Shown here: one piece after another, positions 7,769-16,958 of the stretch | Layout: every line of letters begins with the position of its first letter | How positions within the stretch are numbered: position 1 is the stretch's first letter | Source: Candidatus Thiomargarita nelsonii | Lineage (GTDB): Bacteria > Pseudomonadota > Gammaproteobacteria > Beggiatoales > Beggiatoaceae | Direction of reading: 5' to 3' | Assembly (NCBI GenBank): GCA_000785145.2 | Contig: JSZA02000071.1 | Span: forward strand, 1 to 32,455 | DNA length: 32,455 nt | The notes under the pieces: model-generated | Told to the model about the DNA's origin: nothing | Databases searched by the model: none | Seen by the model: only the letters and a program-made list of their open reading frames with translations | Program-made: the position numbers and the translations under genes

Positions 7769-7905
7769 GTAGGGTGCGTCCTACGCACCAATGCCACCTT
7801 CGTATCGAGGGCAACCATAAAGGATTGCCCCTACAAACCGTGATTTTTCGTAGGGGCAATGCCCTAGTGGTTGCCCGACACGATATGGCATTGGTCCTAC
7901 GCACC
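7769..7905. repeat. nested inverted-repeat elements
   Basis: An outer GTAGGGTGCGTCCTACGCACC unit is split by an element bounded by CCAATGCCA (7788-7796) and TGGCATTGG (7886-7894). That element's arms contain GGGCAACCATAAAGGATTGCCCCTAC and its inverted partner. The element matches the 735-876 family, so one repeat appears to have landed inside another; GTCCTACGCACC resumes at 7894. Confidence 0.8.
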
Positions 7906-8195
7906 GGTTATTAGGTTATAAGGAAGTTGGATGGGTAGCCATTTCCTAAGATTACCCATTAGGACAAGACATTTAGCACATTAACCATTAAGCGACTAGC
8001 GATAACATAGAGCAATCATAAATTATTTGTAAATAGCCATAAATAAAATTTATCCTCACTTTTTTAAATTTGCGTCGTCTAAATAAATAATGGTAGGCAA
8101 ACAATCCATGCGTGACTGCCATAAGAAAATGATGAGTCACTCATTTTATTTTATTTTATTTTCAATTTCATTTTTATTATTGGAGGCTAAAAGAT
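7906..8195. other. intergenic region upstream of the outer-membrane protein
   Basis: No gene is seen. It is AT-rich, with a short palindrome ATGAGTCACTCAT (8132-8144) and a TTTTA iteration (8145-8162) just before the GGAGG ribosome-binding site. The palindrome is a possible regulator site or transcript hairpin for the 8196 gene; nothing proves it. Confidence 0.4.
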
Positions 8196-8789
8196 ATGGC
8201 AAAGTATCGTCTATTGATTGCGACTATTTTACTGTTCTCGGCACCCGCTTATGCCGAATTAACGTTTAGTTTGGATCTGATTAAAGATTCAGGTGATCGG
8301 GATTTGGAGCTGAGTAATTACAGATTTCAAGTTGATAGCAGTTTTAACGCGGACAGTACGGGTTATCGTCTGCGACTGGGTTTAGGTTCGGTTGCCGACA
8401 GTCGTGCCGAATTGTACTTTTCTCAGTACGAGGTTGATGCTCAAGGGCAATTTAACTCAGAGAATGAATTGGATTTTGGTGCTAATTACATCCTGACATT
8501 CCCTCAAAAATCCCTGATACCCTTTCTAAAGGCTGGTATAGGTGTGGGCCGAGCCGATACCGATACCAAGTTCATAACCAGTACGGGTGATACGACCGAT
8601 AACATTTGGAATGTCCATTTTAACCTTGGTGCTGGCTTGAGCTACTCTTTCACAGAGAATCTGGCCGTCACCGCCTCACTTGGATATGTTTATCGGGTTT
8701 GGGAAGAGATAGATTACGGTAGTTCCATCACTATGAGTATAACAGATAGCATCTTTCGGTTTGGCGTTGGGGTTGATGTGAGTTTTTAA
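8196..8789 (+). CDS. outer-membrane beta-barrel protein
   Basis: This 197-residue protein has a signal peptide (LLIATILLFSAPAYA) and alternating hydrophobic/polar strands such as GYRLRLGLGS and RAELYFSQYEV. Glycine-rich turns follow (FLKAGIGVGRADTD, NLGAGLSYSF, TASLGYVYRVW). It ends FGVGVDVSF with a terminal phenylalanine, the BAM recognition signature. Length and pattern fit 8-stranded barrels of the OmpX/OmpA-barrel class (PF13505-like). A GGAGG lies upstream of the ATG. It probably resides in the outer membrane. A transport or adhesion role cannot be told. It is separated by 128 bases from the next lipoprotein and is likely its own unit. Confidence 0.85.
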   Translation: MAKYRLLIATILLFSAPAYAELTFSLDLIKDSGDRDLELSNYRFQVDSSFNADSTGYRLRLGLGSVADSRAELYFSQYEVDAQGQFNSENELDFGANYILTFPQKSLIPFLKAGIGVGRADTDTKFITSTGDTTDNIWNVHFNLGAGLSYSFTENLAVTASLGYVYRVWEEIDYGSSITMSITDSIFRFGVGVDVSF

Positions 8790-8917
8790 TATTTTATCAG
8801 TATTCCATTATATATTGATTTAGTAATTAATTCTAACAGATGAGACTTGGTATTCATCAAACTAAAAACCTCCGATGTTTAAATAACTAACTCTCACTAA
8901 AAAGAGGAGTCCAAAAT

Positions 8918-10165
8918 ATGCTAAAATATAAATTGGCTTTTATTAGCCTATTAATCGTGTTAATTGCGAGTTGTGCCTCGATAGGAGGAACTAAGTCGCC
9001 AGGTGAGACGCGGCTCACCAGTATGATTTCACCGTCTATTGAAAACATTCCACTTTCAGAAGACGAAGCTGAAAAAAAACTCGCTGCTATCTTTCAGTCA
9101 TGGGAAAGCTTAGATGAAACTGTCACAATCGAGCCAAATAAAAAGGGTTTTACCGTCAATGGGCAACAGTTTTTAGATCCAGATGGAAAGATTCTCAAAT
9201 ATGCTGTGAATCATTCAACGGGTTATGTTACCTATTTGCTAGATACAGGCTTAGGTGAATATGTCATCAAAAGTAGCCGTGTACCACTGGTAGAAGAACC
9301 GATTACGATTGCCACTGGGCGTATATCTGGAAAGGGTATTTTGTCAATACAAACAAACAATGAAAAACAGCTTCAAGGTTTAGATGTGATTTTATTGTCA
9401 AAAGGATTCCTAATCGTGGGTAGAAATTCTGTATACAGATATTTACCCGGCAAGGGATTTTCAAATTTTGGTACTCCAGGAGAGGGTTTCCATATAGCGT
9501 CTTACCAAAATGGTGATGTTTCTAGTACTAATTACATATTACTAGAAAAGACCAAAACTTGGAGTGATAACAGTAATGATCCTCTTGATAACATACAAAG
9601 CTTATGGGATATAACGATAGATCTAGCTGCAACGTTCGGTTTGACAACAAAAGAAGACTACATGTTAGTCAATCTGAAAACGGGAAAAGTGCATCCGTTC
9701 GACATATCAATATTTGGAAAAGATGATCATACTTACTCTAATTGCCAAAGGCAGAATGATCACGTTAGAAAATGCCATAATATGCATTCTTTTGAGTCTC
9801 TTTATACTCTAAATGGATTACATCCAAATTACAGTCATTATTTTTGGCGTATTAAGTGGTTTAATACCCCATCTGGAGTCATTGCTATTGCCCAAGAAAA
9901 TGAATCTCACGATATTACACTAGCAAACTTAATCACTGGGCAAAAGGTTGTTGCTTTTAATAGTTTCACTGGGTTTAATGCTGGGTTTAATACTGTTCAA
10001 GATACTTCAGGGAAAATTACACTGACTGTTGCTCAGAAAGCCTATCTACCTGCTAGCATACCGTTTTTGGGTCCACAAATGTTGAATGCAGAAGTGAGTA
10101 AAGAAAAAATTGATGATGTTGCTGAATATATAGCGTTGCACAGCAAGATGAAAAACATGGAATAG
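8918..10165 (+). CDS. hypothetical lipoprotein
   Basis: The 415-residue protein starts with a lipoprotein signal peptide (VLIASC, lipidated C19; serine at mature position +3 with alanine at +2 favours outer-membrane sorting). The mature sequence shows a mixed beta-rich fold with repeated glycine/aromatic strands (VTYLLDTGLGEYVIK, FLIVGRNSVYRYLPGKGF) and a cysteine pair near CQRQNDHVRKCHNMHSF (C at roughly 274 and 284). I recognise no domain. AGAGGAG lies about 8 bases before the ATG. It precedes two TPR-CHAT lipoproteins on the same strand, so it could be an envelope partner of them, but an imperfect hairpin separates it from the next gene. Confidence 0.7.
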   Translation: MLKYKLAFISLLIVLIASCASIGGTKSPGETRLTSMISPSIENIPLSEDEAEKKLAAIFQSWESLDETVTIEPNKKGFTVNGQQFLDPDGKILKYAVNHSTGYVTYLLDTGLGEYVIKSSRVPLVEEPITIATGRISGKGILSIQTNNEKQLQGLDVILLSKGFLIVGRNSVYRYLPGKGFSNFGTPGEGFHIASYQNGDVSSTNYILLEKTKTWSDNSNDPLDNIQSLWDITIDLAATFGLTTKEDYMLVNLKTGKVHPFDISIFGKDDHTYSNCQRQNDHVRKCHNMHSFESLYTLNGLHPNYSHYFWRIKWFNTPSGVIAIAQENESHDITLANLITGQKVVAFNSFTGFNAGFNTVQDTSGKITLTVAQKAYLPASIPFLGPQMLNAEVSKEKIDDVAEYIALHSKMKNME

Positions 10166-10187
10166 AATTTTAGATTTCCATTATCTG

Positions 10188-10221
10188 GTGCAGGAGGGTG
10201 AAAATTTCCGCCCGGCTGCAC
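10188..10221 (+). terminator. imperfect hairpin, possible terminator
   Basis: GTGCAG (10188-10193) pairs with CTGCAC (10216-10221), with a further GGGTG/CGCCC stem around an AAAATTT loop. No T-run follows, so it is weak as an intrinsic terminator. It lies between the lipoprotein and the first CHAT gene. Confidence 0.3.
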
Positions 10222-10262
10222 TAATAACTTATATTCAATTCCTTGATTAAGGAGATTTTATA

Positions 10263-13196
10263 ATGCTCTTCAAAAGAAGATTTGTAATATTAGCTGTAGT
10301 TCTTATTAGTTTGCTTGGTTGTATTAGTGGTACAACAAAAGACATTAAAGAATTAGTTAAAAACTATGACAAGCAAACCCATTATTTTTACCAAAAGGGC
10401 TTATATCAAAAAGCTTTCAACTCCTCTCAAAAATCTGTCATAATAAAAAAAGCCATTCTAGGACAAAAGAACTTAGGCACTATTATTGGCCAAAATAATC
10501 TGGCTGAATTGCAAAAACAGCTAGGACATTTTTCTGAAGCTTTAGCTTTGCTTGAAGAAAACTATGCCTTATCCCAAAAATATTTTGGAAAACAGCATCA
10601 AAATACTGTTCAAACCCTGAATGATCTAGCCATCATTTATCAAAACCAAGGGCGCCTAGAAAAAGCCTTAACTTTATCTCAACAAAGTCACCAATCAATC
10701 AAAAAGATTTTGGGGGGCAACCACCCTGACGTTTTACAGAGTTTGCAGACGATTGCTTCAATTTACAGCGATTTAAGTCAATTCTCAGAAGCCTTATATT
10801 TTTCTAAACAAAACCTCAAAAAAAGAACAGAAGTCTTGGGAGCAGAAAACACAAATACGCTTGATGGATTAGAAAATTTAGCAATTCTTTACATGAGATT
10901 AGGCAAGCTCTCTGAAGCTTTGCGACTCTCCGAACAAGTTTATTTTTCAAGAGAAAAAAAATTAGGAAAACAACACCCAAAGACTATTCAGAGTTTTGGA
11001 AATCTAGCCAAAGTTTATCAAGCATTAGGGCGCCAGAAAGAGATTTTAACTTGGGTTAAAGACGTTCATAATCGCTTGGAGGCTGCGTTGGGAGAAGAAC
11101 ATCCTAATACACTTAAAGGATTGCAACATCTCGCCAAAATTTATCAAGAACTCGGACTGCTAGAAGAGGCTTTGCCCTTATTTGAAACCAGCTATGATCT
11201 TTCTAAAAAAACATTAGGAAAAGAACACCCAGATACAATTCAAAGTCAGGCAAATCTAGCGCTCATTTATAAAGACTTAGGGCAGCTAAAAAAGAGCTTA
11301 CCTTTGCTTAAAGCAGTCTATGATCATTTGAAAGTCAGAGAAAAAAATGTCAAGACGATAAAGGCACGGCATCATTTAGCAGAAGTTTATCTAGGCTTAG
11401 GAAACTTATCAAAAGCCTTGCCCTTATTTAAAACCAGCTATCAGCATTTCAAAGAAGTGCTCGGAAAAAGACACCCAGATACACTCTTAAATATGGCGAG
11501 TTTAGCATCTGCTTATACAAAAAAAGGAGAAATGAACAAAGCCATTAAACATTTTCAAGAATACGTGGACAATGCGGAAAAATTACGAAATAGTCACTTA
11601 TCCGCAGAAAATCGCCAATTTTTATTTCAAAAATGGGTACCGGATTATTTTACGCTTTCCAGTTTATACATGCGCCAATCTAGCCCTGAAAAAGCATTTT
11701 CGATAGCCGAAAAAACGAAAGCGCGTACATTATTGCAATCAATGGCAGCAACACTCGCTGCTGAACAAAGTGGACTCACCAAAGAAGAGCAAGCACAACT
11801 GCAAAAAGACGAAGAAACGCTGGCTATTTTGAATGATCGCATAGGGAAAGCCCAAGAAAATAATCGCTTAAATGAAAAACTGACTTTAGAGCGCGACAAA
11901 AACCAACTCGTTAAAAAGCTCAACGACATTCATCAGAAATTAATGGCAAAATACCCCAAATATGCCCAACTGAGCAAAGTGCAGATTATCGGTGCCAAAG
12001 AGGGTGCAAAATATTTGCCTAAAAATGCCGTATTAATCAGCTATCTTATTGATGAAAGTCATATTTTAGCATTGACATTACAAGCGAACGGAAAACTCAC
12101 CACACACGATTTAGGCGAATTTCCTAATCTTGAAAAAGAGTTGGATACCTACCGTCGCGGACTGGCTCCTGTCCAAGATAGCCGTCGGGGTCAAAATCAA
12201 GTTTACAGACCCCATCGAGCTAAGACGGTTCAAAAGACACAAGCTCTTGGTATAAAACTTGGAAAACGTTTATTAGAGCCACTAAAAAACATCATCAAAG
12301 ATAAACGGCATTGGATTATCTCACCGTCAGGCGCTTTAGCGTTGATACCCTTTGAAACCTTGCATTTTGAGGGAGAAAAAGAGCCTGTGATTGTCCAGCA
12401 TCAAATCAGTTATGTGCAATCTCTGTCGATTTTGGTTATGCTACAAAAACGCGAAAAAGCGGGCATATCGAATCGGGGCAGCTTATTAGCGATGGGTGCG
12501 CCGATTTACGAAAAGACGACAAGCAATCCCAGCGCAACAGATTTTCAGATTGCGCGTCAAATGGTCAAACGCGGTGGCGATTATAGCCGTGCCTTGAGAC
12601 AATTAAATCTAAAATGGAACAAACTGCCCGGCACCTTGAAGGAGCTAAAACAATTAGAAAAACTCTTTAAAGGACAAAAACCACGCATCTATAAACAAGC
12701 GGATGCCACCGAAATGATGCTACAAAACCTCAGTAAACAAGGCGTATTAGCCAAATACCGTTATTTAGTTTTTTCCGCACATGGCTATTTGAGCCAAGAA
12801 GTGCCCGCCTTATCTTCTATTGTCTTGGGACAAAACAATAATCCAGCAGGGATTGATGGCTATGTCACCGCTGGCGAATGGACGGGCTATAATTTAAAAA
12901 GTGACTTAATGGTATTATCCGCCTGTGAAACGGGCTTGGGTGAAGTGATTGGCGGAGAAGGCGTGATGGGATTGCCTTATGCCTTTTATGTCGCCGGCAA
13001 TAAAAATACTATACTCACTTTATGGTCAATTTCTGATAAAGTGACGGCAGAGTTTATTACTAGCTTTTTTAGGAAATTGAAGGCGGGAGTAGGACAAGTC
13101 AAAGCGTTGACAGCGACTAAGCGCGAGTTCATTAAAAGGGGGGGAGAGTATAGTAAACCTAAGTATTGGGCAGCGTTTGTGTTGTATGGAGTTTAG
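10263..13196 (+). CDS. TPR-CHAT lipoprotein protease 1
   Basis: The 977-residue protein has a lipobox (SLLGC, C20). About ten TPR units of the 42-residue kinesin-light-chain type follow (residues ~40-430; typical HPDT...LA.IY..LG...EALPL). Then comes the conserved SAENRQ...KWVPDYF linker and a charged coiled-coil-like segment (~500-560). The CHAT protease domain occupies about 680-977, with VFSAHGY (H840) and LSACETG (C888) as the catalytic dyad and the usual GEWTGY, GGEGVMGLPYAFYVAG and WAAFVLYG. CHAT proteases (separase/caspase fold, clan CD) are often held inactive by TPRs until a ligand binds. AAGGAG precedes the ATG. The lipobox predicts an envelope location, unlike cytosolic TPR-CHAT of type III-E CRISPR. 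Part of its 3' half is copied at 19687-20596. Confidence 0.9.
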   Translation: MLFKRRFVILAVVLISLLGCISGTTKDIKELVKNYDKQTHYFYQKGLYQKAFNSSQKSVIIKKAILGQKNLGTIIGQNNLAELQKQLGHFSEALALLEENYALSQKYFGKQHQNTVQTLNDLAIIYQNQGRLEKALTLSQQSHQSIKKILGGNHPDVLQSLQTIASIYSDLSQFSEALYFSKQNLKKRTEVLGAENTNTLDGLENLAILYMRLGKLSEALRLSEQVYFSREKKLGKQHPKTIQSFGNLAKVYQALGRQKEILTWVKDVHNRLEAALGEEHPNTLKGLQHLAKIYQELGLLEEALPLFETSYDLSKKTLGKEHPDTIQSQANLALIYKDLGQLKKSLPLLKAVYDHLKVREKNVKTIKARHHLAEVYLGLGNLSKALPLFKTSYQHFKEVLGKRHPDTLLNMASLASAYTKKGEMNKAIKHFQEYVDNAEKLRNSHLSAENRQFLFQKWVPDYFTLSSLYMRQSSPEKAFSIAEKTKARTLLQSMAATLAAEQSGLTKEEQAQLQKDEETLAILNDRIGKAQENNRLNEKLTLERDKNQLVKKLNDIHQKLMAKYPKYAQLSKVQIIGAKEGAKYLPKNAVLISYLIDESHILALTLQANGKLTTHDLGEFPNLEKELDTYRRGLAPVQDSRRGQNQVYRPHRAKTVQKTQALGIKLGKRLLEPLKNIIKDKRHWIISPSGALALIPFETLHFEGEKEPVIVQHQISYVQSLSILVMLQKREKAGISNRGSLLAMGAPIYEKTTSNPSATDFQIARQMVKRGGDYSRALRQLNLKWNKLPGTLKELKQLEKLFKGQKPRIYKQADATEMMLQNLSKQGVLAKYRYLVFSAHGYLSQEVPALSSIVLGQNNNPAGIDGYVTAGEWTGYNLKSDLMVLSACETGLGEVIGGEGVMGLPYAFYVAGNKNTILTLWSISDKVTAEFITSFFRKLKAGVGQVKALTATKREFIKRGGEYSKPKYWAAFVLYGV

Positions 13197-13263
13197 ACTG
13201 ACTAGGACTTGATAGCACTGAGGTTAATCTTGTAAATACTTTACTATAAGGATGGTGTTAATT

Positions 13264-16200
13264 ATGAAGCAAGCAAGGACTTTTGCACTTATTACAATTA
13301 TGCTTTTTTTGAGTGGATGCGCCACTACCTTGGAAAAAGTAGGGACTAATACAATGGCAGAAGTTCCTTCTATTGTATTCAGAGGAGAAACCAAACCAAT
13401 ATTTAACCGGAATTCACCACACCCCGATAAAACGGGTATGATCCAATTTGATTATAATGGGGCAACTTATGATACATACTATACCAAAGAGCCACATTGG
13501 AAAATCACATCTTACGGCGGGTATATGAACTTTACCTTTAACGGTAGGCATGATTTTCAGTTTCAGGCTTTAGGTTCCACTTCTCATGATGTTTCGTATT
13601 GTTATGTGAATATCTATGTCAACGGGAAATTGATTGAATCCAGGAAATTTATTGACCAAAGCTGGAAGGACTACACAATTCCCGCGTCAGAATTCGGCTC
13701 AGGGGTTAATTCTGTCAAAATGGTGTTGATAGGAGACACACATTTTTGGATAAAAAAAGTTGCCGTTGGCTCATCTAGCTACAATAACAGTCAGTCGCTA
13801 GAGTTAGCTGAAACATACAACAATCAAGCATATCAATATTCTCAAGAAGGGCAATTTAAGAAAGCCCTACCGTTGTTTGAAAAAGCCCTTAAAATAAAAA
13901 CTGAAAAACTGGGTAAAAAACATCCAAAAACTCTCATAAGCCTAATTAATTTGGCTGAAAATTATCGAGCCTTAGGGCTCTTATCCAAAGCTTTACCTTT
14001 GTCTAAAGAAAGCTATCGTCTTTCTAAAGAGGTGTTTGGAGAAAAACACCTAAACACCTTACTAAGTCTAAATAATTTGGGTGGCGTTTATGTGGAGTTA
14101 GGTCGCTATTCTGAAGCATTGCCTTTGTTTGAAACAGGTTATGCTCTTTCTAAAGAGGTGTTTGGAGAAAAGCACCATAATACCATCAGAAGCCTGAATA
14201 ATTTGGCTGGGATTTACGGGTATTTAGGCCGCTTATCTGATGCATTGCTTTTGTCTGAAAAAGGCTATCGTCTTTATAAAGAGAGCTTAGGAGAAAAACA
14301 CCCAGATACCCTCGTTAGCCTGAATAATTTAGCGGCAATCTACAGGGACTTAGGTCGCTTTTCTGAGGCTTTGCCTTTGGTTAAAAAAGGCTATCGTCTT
14401 TATAAAGAAGTATTAGGAGAAAAGCACCCTTTAACCATCCTAGCCATGAATAATTTGGCGATGATTCACAGAGAGTTAGGCAAATTATATGAGGCTTTGC
14501 CTTTGTTTAAAAAAGGCTATCATCTTTATAAAGAAGTGTTAGGAGAAAAGCACCCTAACACTCTCACCATCCTTAATAATTTTGCTTTAATTTACCATAA
14601 CTTAGGTAGATTTTCAGAGGCATTGCCTTTGTTTGAAAAAGGCTATCGTCTTTATAAAGAGGTGTTAGGAGAAAGGCACACTTTAACCTTCAGAAGCATG
14701 AATAATTTGGCGGGAATTTACCTATATTTAGGCCGCTTATCTGAGGCATTGCCTTTGTTTGAAAAAAGCTATCGTCTAAAAAAAGAGGAGTTAGGAGAAC
14801 AGCATCCTACCACCCTTGTAAGCCTGCATAATTTGGCTCATACTTATGCAAAACAAGGTAGGATTACTCAAGCCATTAAACATTTTGAAAAATTCGTAGC
14901 CGACGTAGAAAATTTGCGAAGTGGCGACTTTTCCGCTGAAAACCGCCAAGCCTTGTTTAAAAAGTGGGTACCGGGTTACTTTGAGCTTTCTGATTTGTAT
15001 ATTGATCAGTCTCGCCCCCAAGACGCTTTCCGCCTAGCCGAAATGAGCAAAGCCCGCACCTTGCTCGAATCTCTAGCGGCTAAACTCGCGGCTCAACAAA
15101 GTGGGCTAACCGCTACTGAGCAACAAAAACTGCAAGACTTTGAGGCGAGTGATGCCTTTTTGAACAACCGTATTGCCAAAGCTTGGGAGGAAAATCGCCT
15201 AGAAGAAAAAATCACTTTAGAAACAGAAAAAAACCAACTCGTTAAAAAGCTCAACCAGTTCCATCACGAGTTAATGGCAAAATACCCCAAATATGCCCAA
15301 CTCAGTCAAGTGCAGATTATCGCTACCAAAGAGGGTGCTAAATCTTTGCCAGCGGATGCCGTGTTGATCAGTTACCTTGTTAATGGAAACGAGGTGTTAG
15401 CTTTTACCTTAGAATCTAATGGTACGCTCACCACACACGATTTAGGCGAATTCCCTAATCTCGAAAAAGACTTGGACGACTACCGTCGCGGACTGGCTCC
15501 CAATCAAGATAGCAGGAGGGATCAAAATCAAGTTCACCGATTTGGTAGTTCTAAAAGAAAGCAAGAAACACAAGCACTTGGCATAAAACTGGGCAAACGT
15601 TTATTAGAGCCACTAAAAAACATCATTAAAGATAAACCGCATTGGATTATCTCACCGTCAGGCTCTTTAGCATTAATACCATTTGAGACGCTGCGTTTTG
15701 AGGGACAAAAACAGCCAGTGATTGTCCAGCATCAAATCAGTTATGTGCAATCTCTGTCGATTTTGGCTATGCTACAAAAACGCGATCAAGCTTATAAGCG
15801 GATTAAAAATCGGGATAGCCTATTGGCAATGGGTGCGCCGATTTATGAAAATACGACTACGACAAGCAATCCCAGCACGACTGATTTTAATATTGCCCGT
15901 CAACTCGTCATGCGTGGCGGCGATTATGCGCGTGCGTTTGAACAACTCAATCTAAAATGGAAAAATTTACCCGGTGCCTTGGAGGAATTGTCACAATTAG
16001 AAAAACTCTTTAAAGACACAAATCCGCGTATTTATAAACAAGCACAAGCCACTGAAGCCAATTTACAAACGCTTAATCAACAAGGCTTGTTAGCGCAACA
16101 CCGTTACTTAGTCTTTTCCGCACATGGCTATCTCAGCGATGACGTGCCCGCATTATCTTCTATTGTCTTGGGACAAAACAATAATCCAGCAGGGATTGAT

Positions 16201-16539
16201 GGCTATGTCACCGCTGGCGAATGGACGGGCTATAATTTAAAAAGTGACTTAATGGTATTATCCGCCTGTGAAACAGGCTTGGGTGAAGTGCTTGGCGGAG
16301 AAGGCGTGATGGGATTGCCTTATGCCTTTTATGTCGCTGGCAATAAAAATACTGTGCTGACTTTATGGTCAATTTCTGATAAGGTGACGGCAGAGTTTAT
16401 TACCAGCTTTTTTAGGAAATTGAAGGCGGGAGTAGGACAAGTCAAAGCGTTGACAGCGACTAAGCGCGAGTTCATTAAAAGGGGGGGAGAGTATAGTAAA
16501 CAGAAGTATTGGGCGGCGTTTGTGTTGTATGGAGTTTAA
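13264..16539 (+). CDS. TPR-CHAT lipoprotein protease 2 with extra beta domain
   Basis: I choose ATG 13264 over 13252 because AAGGATGG then has normal spacing; this gives 1091 residues. A lipobox (LFLSGC, C19) is followed by a beta-rich module at about 45-175 that is absent from the other copies (YGGYMNFTFNGRHDFQF, YVNIYVNGKLIESRKF), resembling a carbohydrate- or ligand-binding jelly-roll. Nine TPR units of 42 residues follow (LGEKHP.TL..LNNLA.IY..LGR..EALPLFEKGY), then the SAENRQALFKKWVPGYF linker, a coiled-coil-like part and the CHAT domain with H954 (FSAHGY) and C1002 (LSACETG). It is probably an envelope-anchored sensor protease. It lies 67 bases behind copy 1, from which its C-terminal 130 residues hardly differ. 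Confidence 0.9.
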   Translation: MKQARTFALITIMLFLSGCATTLEKVGTNTMAEVPSIVFRGETKPIFNRNSPHPDKTGMIQFDYNGATYDTYYTKEPHWKITSYGGYMNFTFNGRHDFQFQALGSTSHDVSYCYVNIYVNGKLIESRKFIDQSWKDYTIPASEFGSGVNSVKMVLIGDTHFWIKKVAVGSSSYNNSQSLELAETYNNQAYQYSQEGQFKKALPLFEKALKIKTEKLGKKHPKTLISLINLAENYRALGLLSKALPLSKESYRLSKEVFGEKHLNTLLSLNNLGGVYVELGRYSEALPLFETGYALSKEVFGEKHHNTIRSLNNLAGIYGYLGRLSDALLLSEKGYRLYKESLGEKHPDTLVSLNNLAAIYRDLGRFSEALPLVKKGYRLYKEVLGEKHPLTILAMNNLAMIHRELGKLYEALPLFKKGYHLYKEVLGEKHPNTLTILNNFALIYHNLGRFSEALPLFEKGYRLYKEVLGERHTLTFRSMNNLAGIYLYLGRLSEALPLFEKSYRLKKEELGEQHPTTLVSLHNLAHTYAKQGRITQAIKHFEKFVADVENLRSGDFSAENRQALFKKWVPGYFELSDLYIDQSRPQDAFRLAEMSKARTLLESLAAKLAAQQSGLTATEQQKLQDFEASDAFLNNRIAKAWEENRLEEKITLETEKNQLVKKLNQFHHELMAKYPKYAQLSQVQIIATKEGAKSLPADAVLISYLVNGNEVLAFTLESNGTLTTHDLGEFPNLEKDLDDYRRGLAPNQDSRRDQNQVHRFGSSKRKQETQALGIKLGKRLLEPLKNIIKDKPHWIISPSGSLALIPFETLRFEGQKQPVIVQHQISYVQSLSILAMLQKRDQAYKRIKNRDSLLAMGAPIYENTTTTSNPSTTDFNIARQLVMRGGDYARAFEQLNLKWKNLPGALEELSQLEKLFKDTNPRIYKQAQATEANLQTLNQQGLLAQHRYLVFSAHGYLSDDVPALSSIVLGQNNNPAGIDGYVTAGEWTGYNLKSDLMVLSACETGLGEVLGGEGVMGLPYAFYVAGNKNTVLTLWSISDKVTAEFITSFFRKLKAGVGQVKALTATKREFIKRGGEYSKQKYWAAFVLYGV
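13795..14880 (+). repeat. 126-bp coding tandem repeat (TPR units)
   Basis: Units of 42 codons repeat about nine times within CHAT gene 2. DNA blocks around TTAGGAGAAAAGCACCC and AATAATTTGGCG are strongly conserved and the spaces between less so. The degree of DNA identity suggests recent unit duplication or gene conversion. Confidence 0.8.
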
Positions 16540-16605
16540 GAGCGTGTTTGTTTAAAAGCCTATTTAAATGTCAAAGAAATCCGATTTATACCATAATGAA
16601 ACAAT

Positions 16606-16659
16606 ATGACTACTGAACTATTGAATTTATCAGAATGTAAGGGTTTTGAATGGGAATGA
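16606..16659 (+). pseudogene. BrnT (DUF497)-type toxin, N-terminal stub
   Basis: ATG 16606 opens 17 codons reading MTTELLNLSECKGFEWE and then TGA. CKGFEWD followed by ...KN..KHgV is the usual N-terminal signature of BrnT/DUF497 RNase toxins. The rest of the toxin is missing, and the next gene is the matching CopG-type antitoxin 21 bases on. The toxin therefore seems to have been deleted cleanly, leaving its start and the antitoxin's ribosome-binding site. Confidence 0.6.
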
Positions 16660-16680
16660 AAAGAGGAGATATAGTATTTT

Positions 16681-16950
16681 ATGAAAACCAAATTACCCAC
16701 TTTTGAAACTGAAGAGCAAGAACGAGAATTTTGGTCTTCACACGACTCGATAGAATACGTGGATTGGGATCGAGCCCAACTGGTTTCTATGCCTAATTTG
16801 AAACCGTCAGTTCAAACCATCTCGGTTCAATTGCCCGAATCAATACTTGATGGGTTGAAAACTTTAGCTAATAAATGGGATGTCTCTTATCAATCGTTGT
16901 TGAAAATTTTTTTGGCAGAACGTATAGAAAGAGAGCTTGGTTTACAATAA
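16681..16950 (+). CDS. CopG/BrnA-type antitoxin (orphaned)
   Basis: The 89-residue protein matches the CopG-type antitoxin family (PF12441-like). An N-terminal LPTFETEEQEREFWSSHDS toxin-contact segment is followed by YVDWDRA and PNLKPS. The ribbon-helix-helix part is TISVQLPESILDGLKTLA, DVSYQSLLKIFLAERIERE. Such proteins dimerise, bind DNA, and neutralise BrnT-type RNases. AGAGGAG lies upstream. Only a toxin stub remains before it, so its present role may be repression or protection against related toxins. It sits about 140 bases after the end of CHAT gene 2, between CHAT copies. Confidence 0.85.
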   Translation: MKTKLPTFETEEQEREFWSSHDSIEYVDWDRAQLVSMPNLKPSVQTISVQLPESILDGLKTLANKWDVSYQSLLKIFLAERIERELGLQ

Positions 16951-16958
16951 AATTGTCG

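Noticed and set aside
11645..11929. Minus-strand open frame of 94 codons within CHAT gene 1
   Set aside because: It is antisense to the coiled-coil-like coding region, serine-rich in a way typical of reverse frames, and has no ribosome-binding site.
10263..13196. Craspase-like (type III-E CRISPR) TPR-CHAT
   Set aside because: No cas genes or CRISPR repeats are visible and the protein has a lipobox, so a CRISPR role is not supported.
13795..14880. Regularly spaced DNA repeats that could suggest a CRISPR array
   Set aside because: The period is 126 bases, the frame is open throughout and the units translate to 42-residue TPRs; there are no short repeats with unique spacers.
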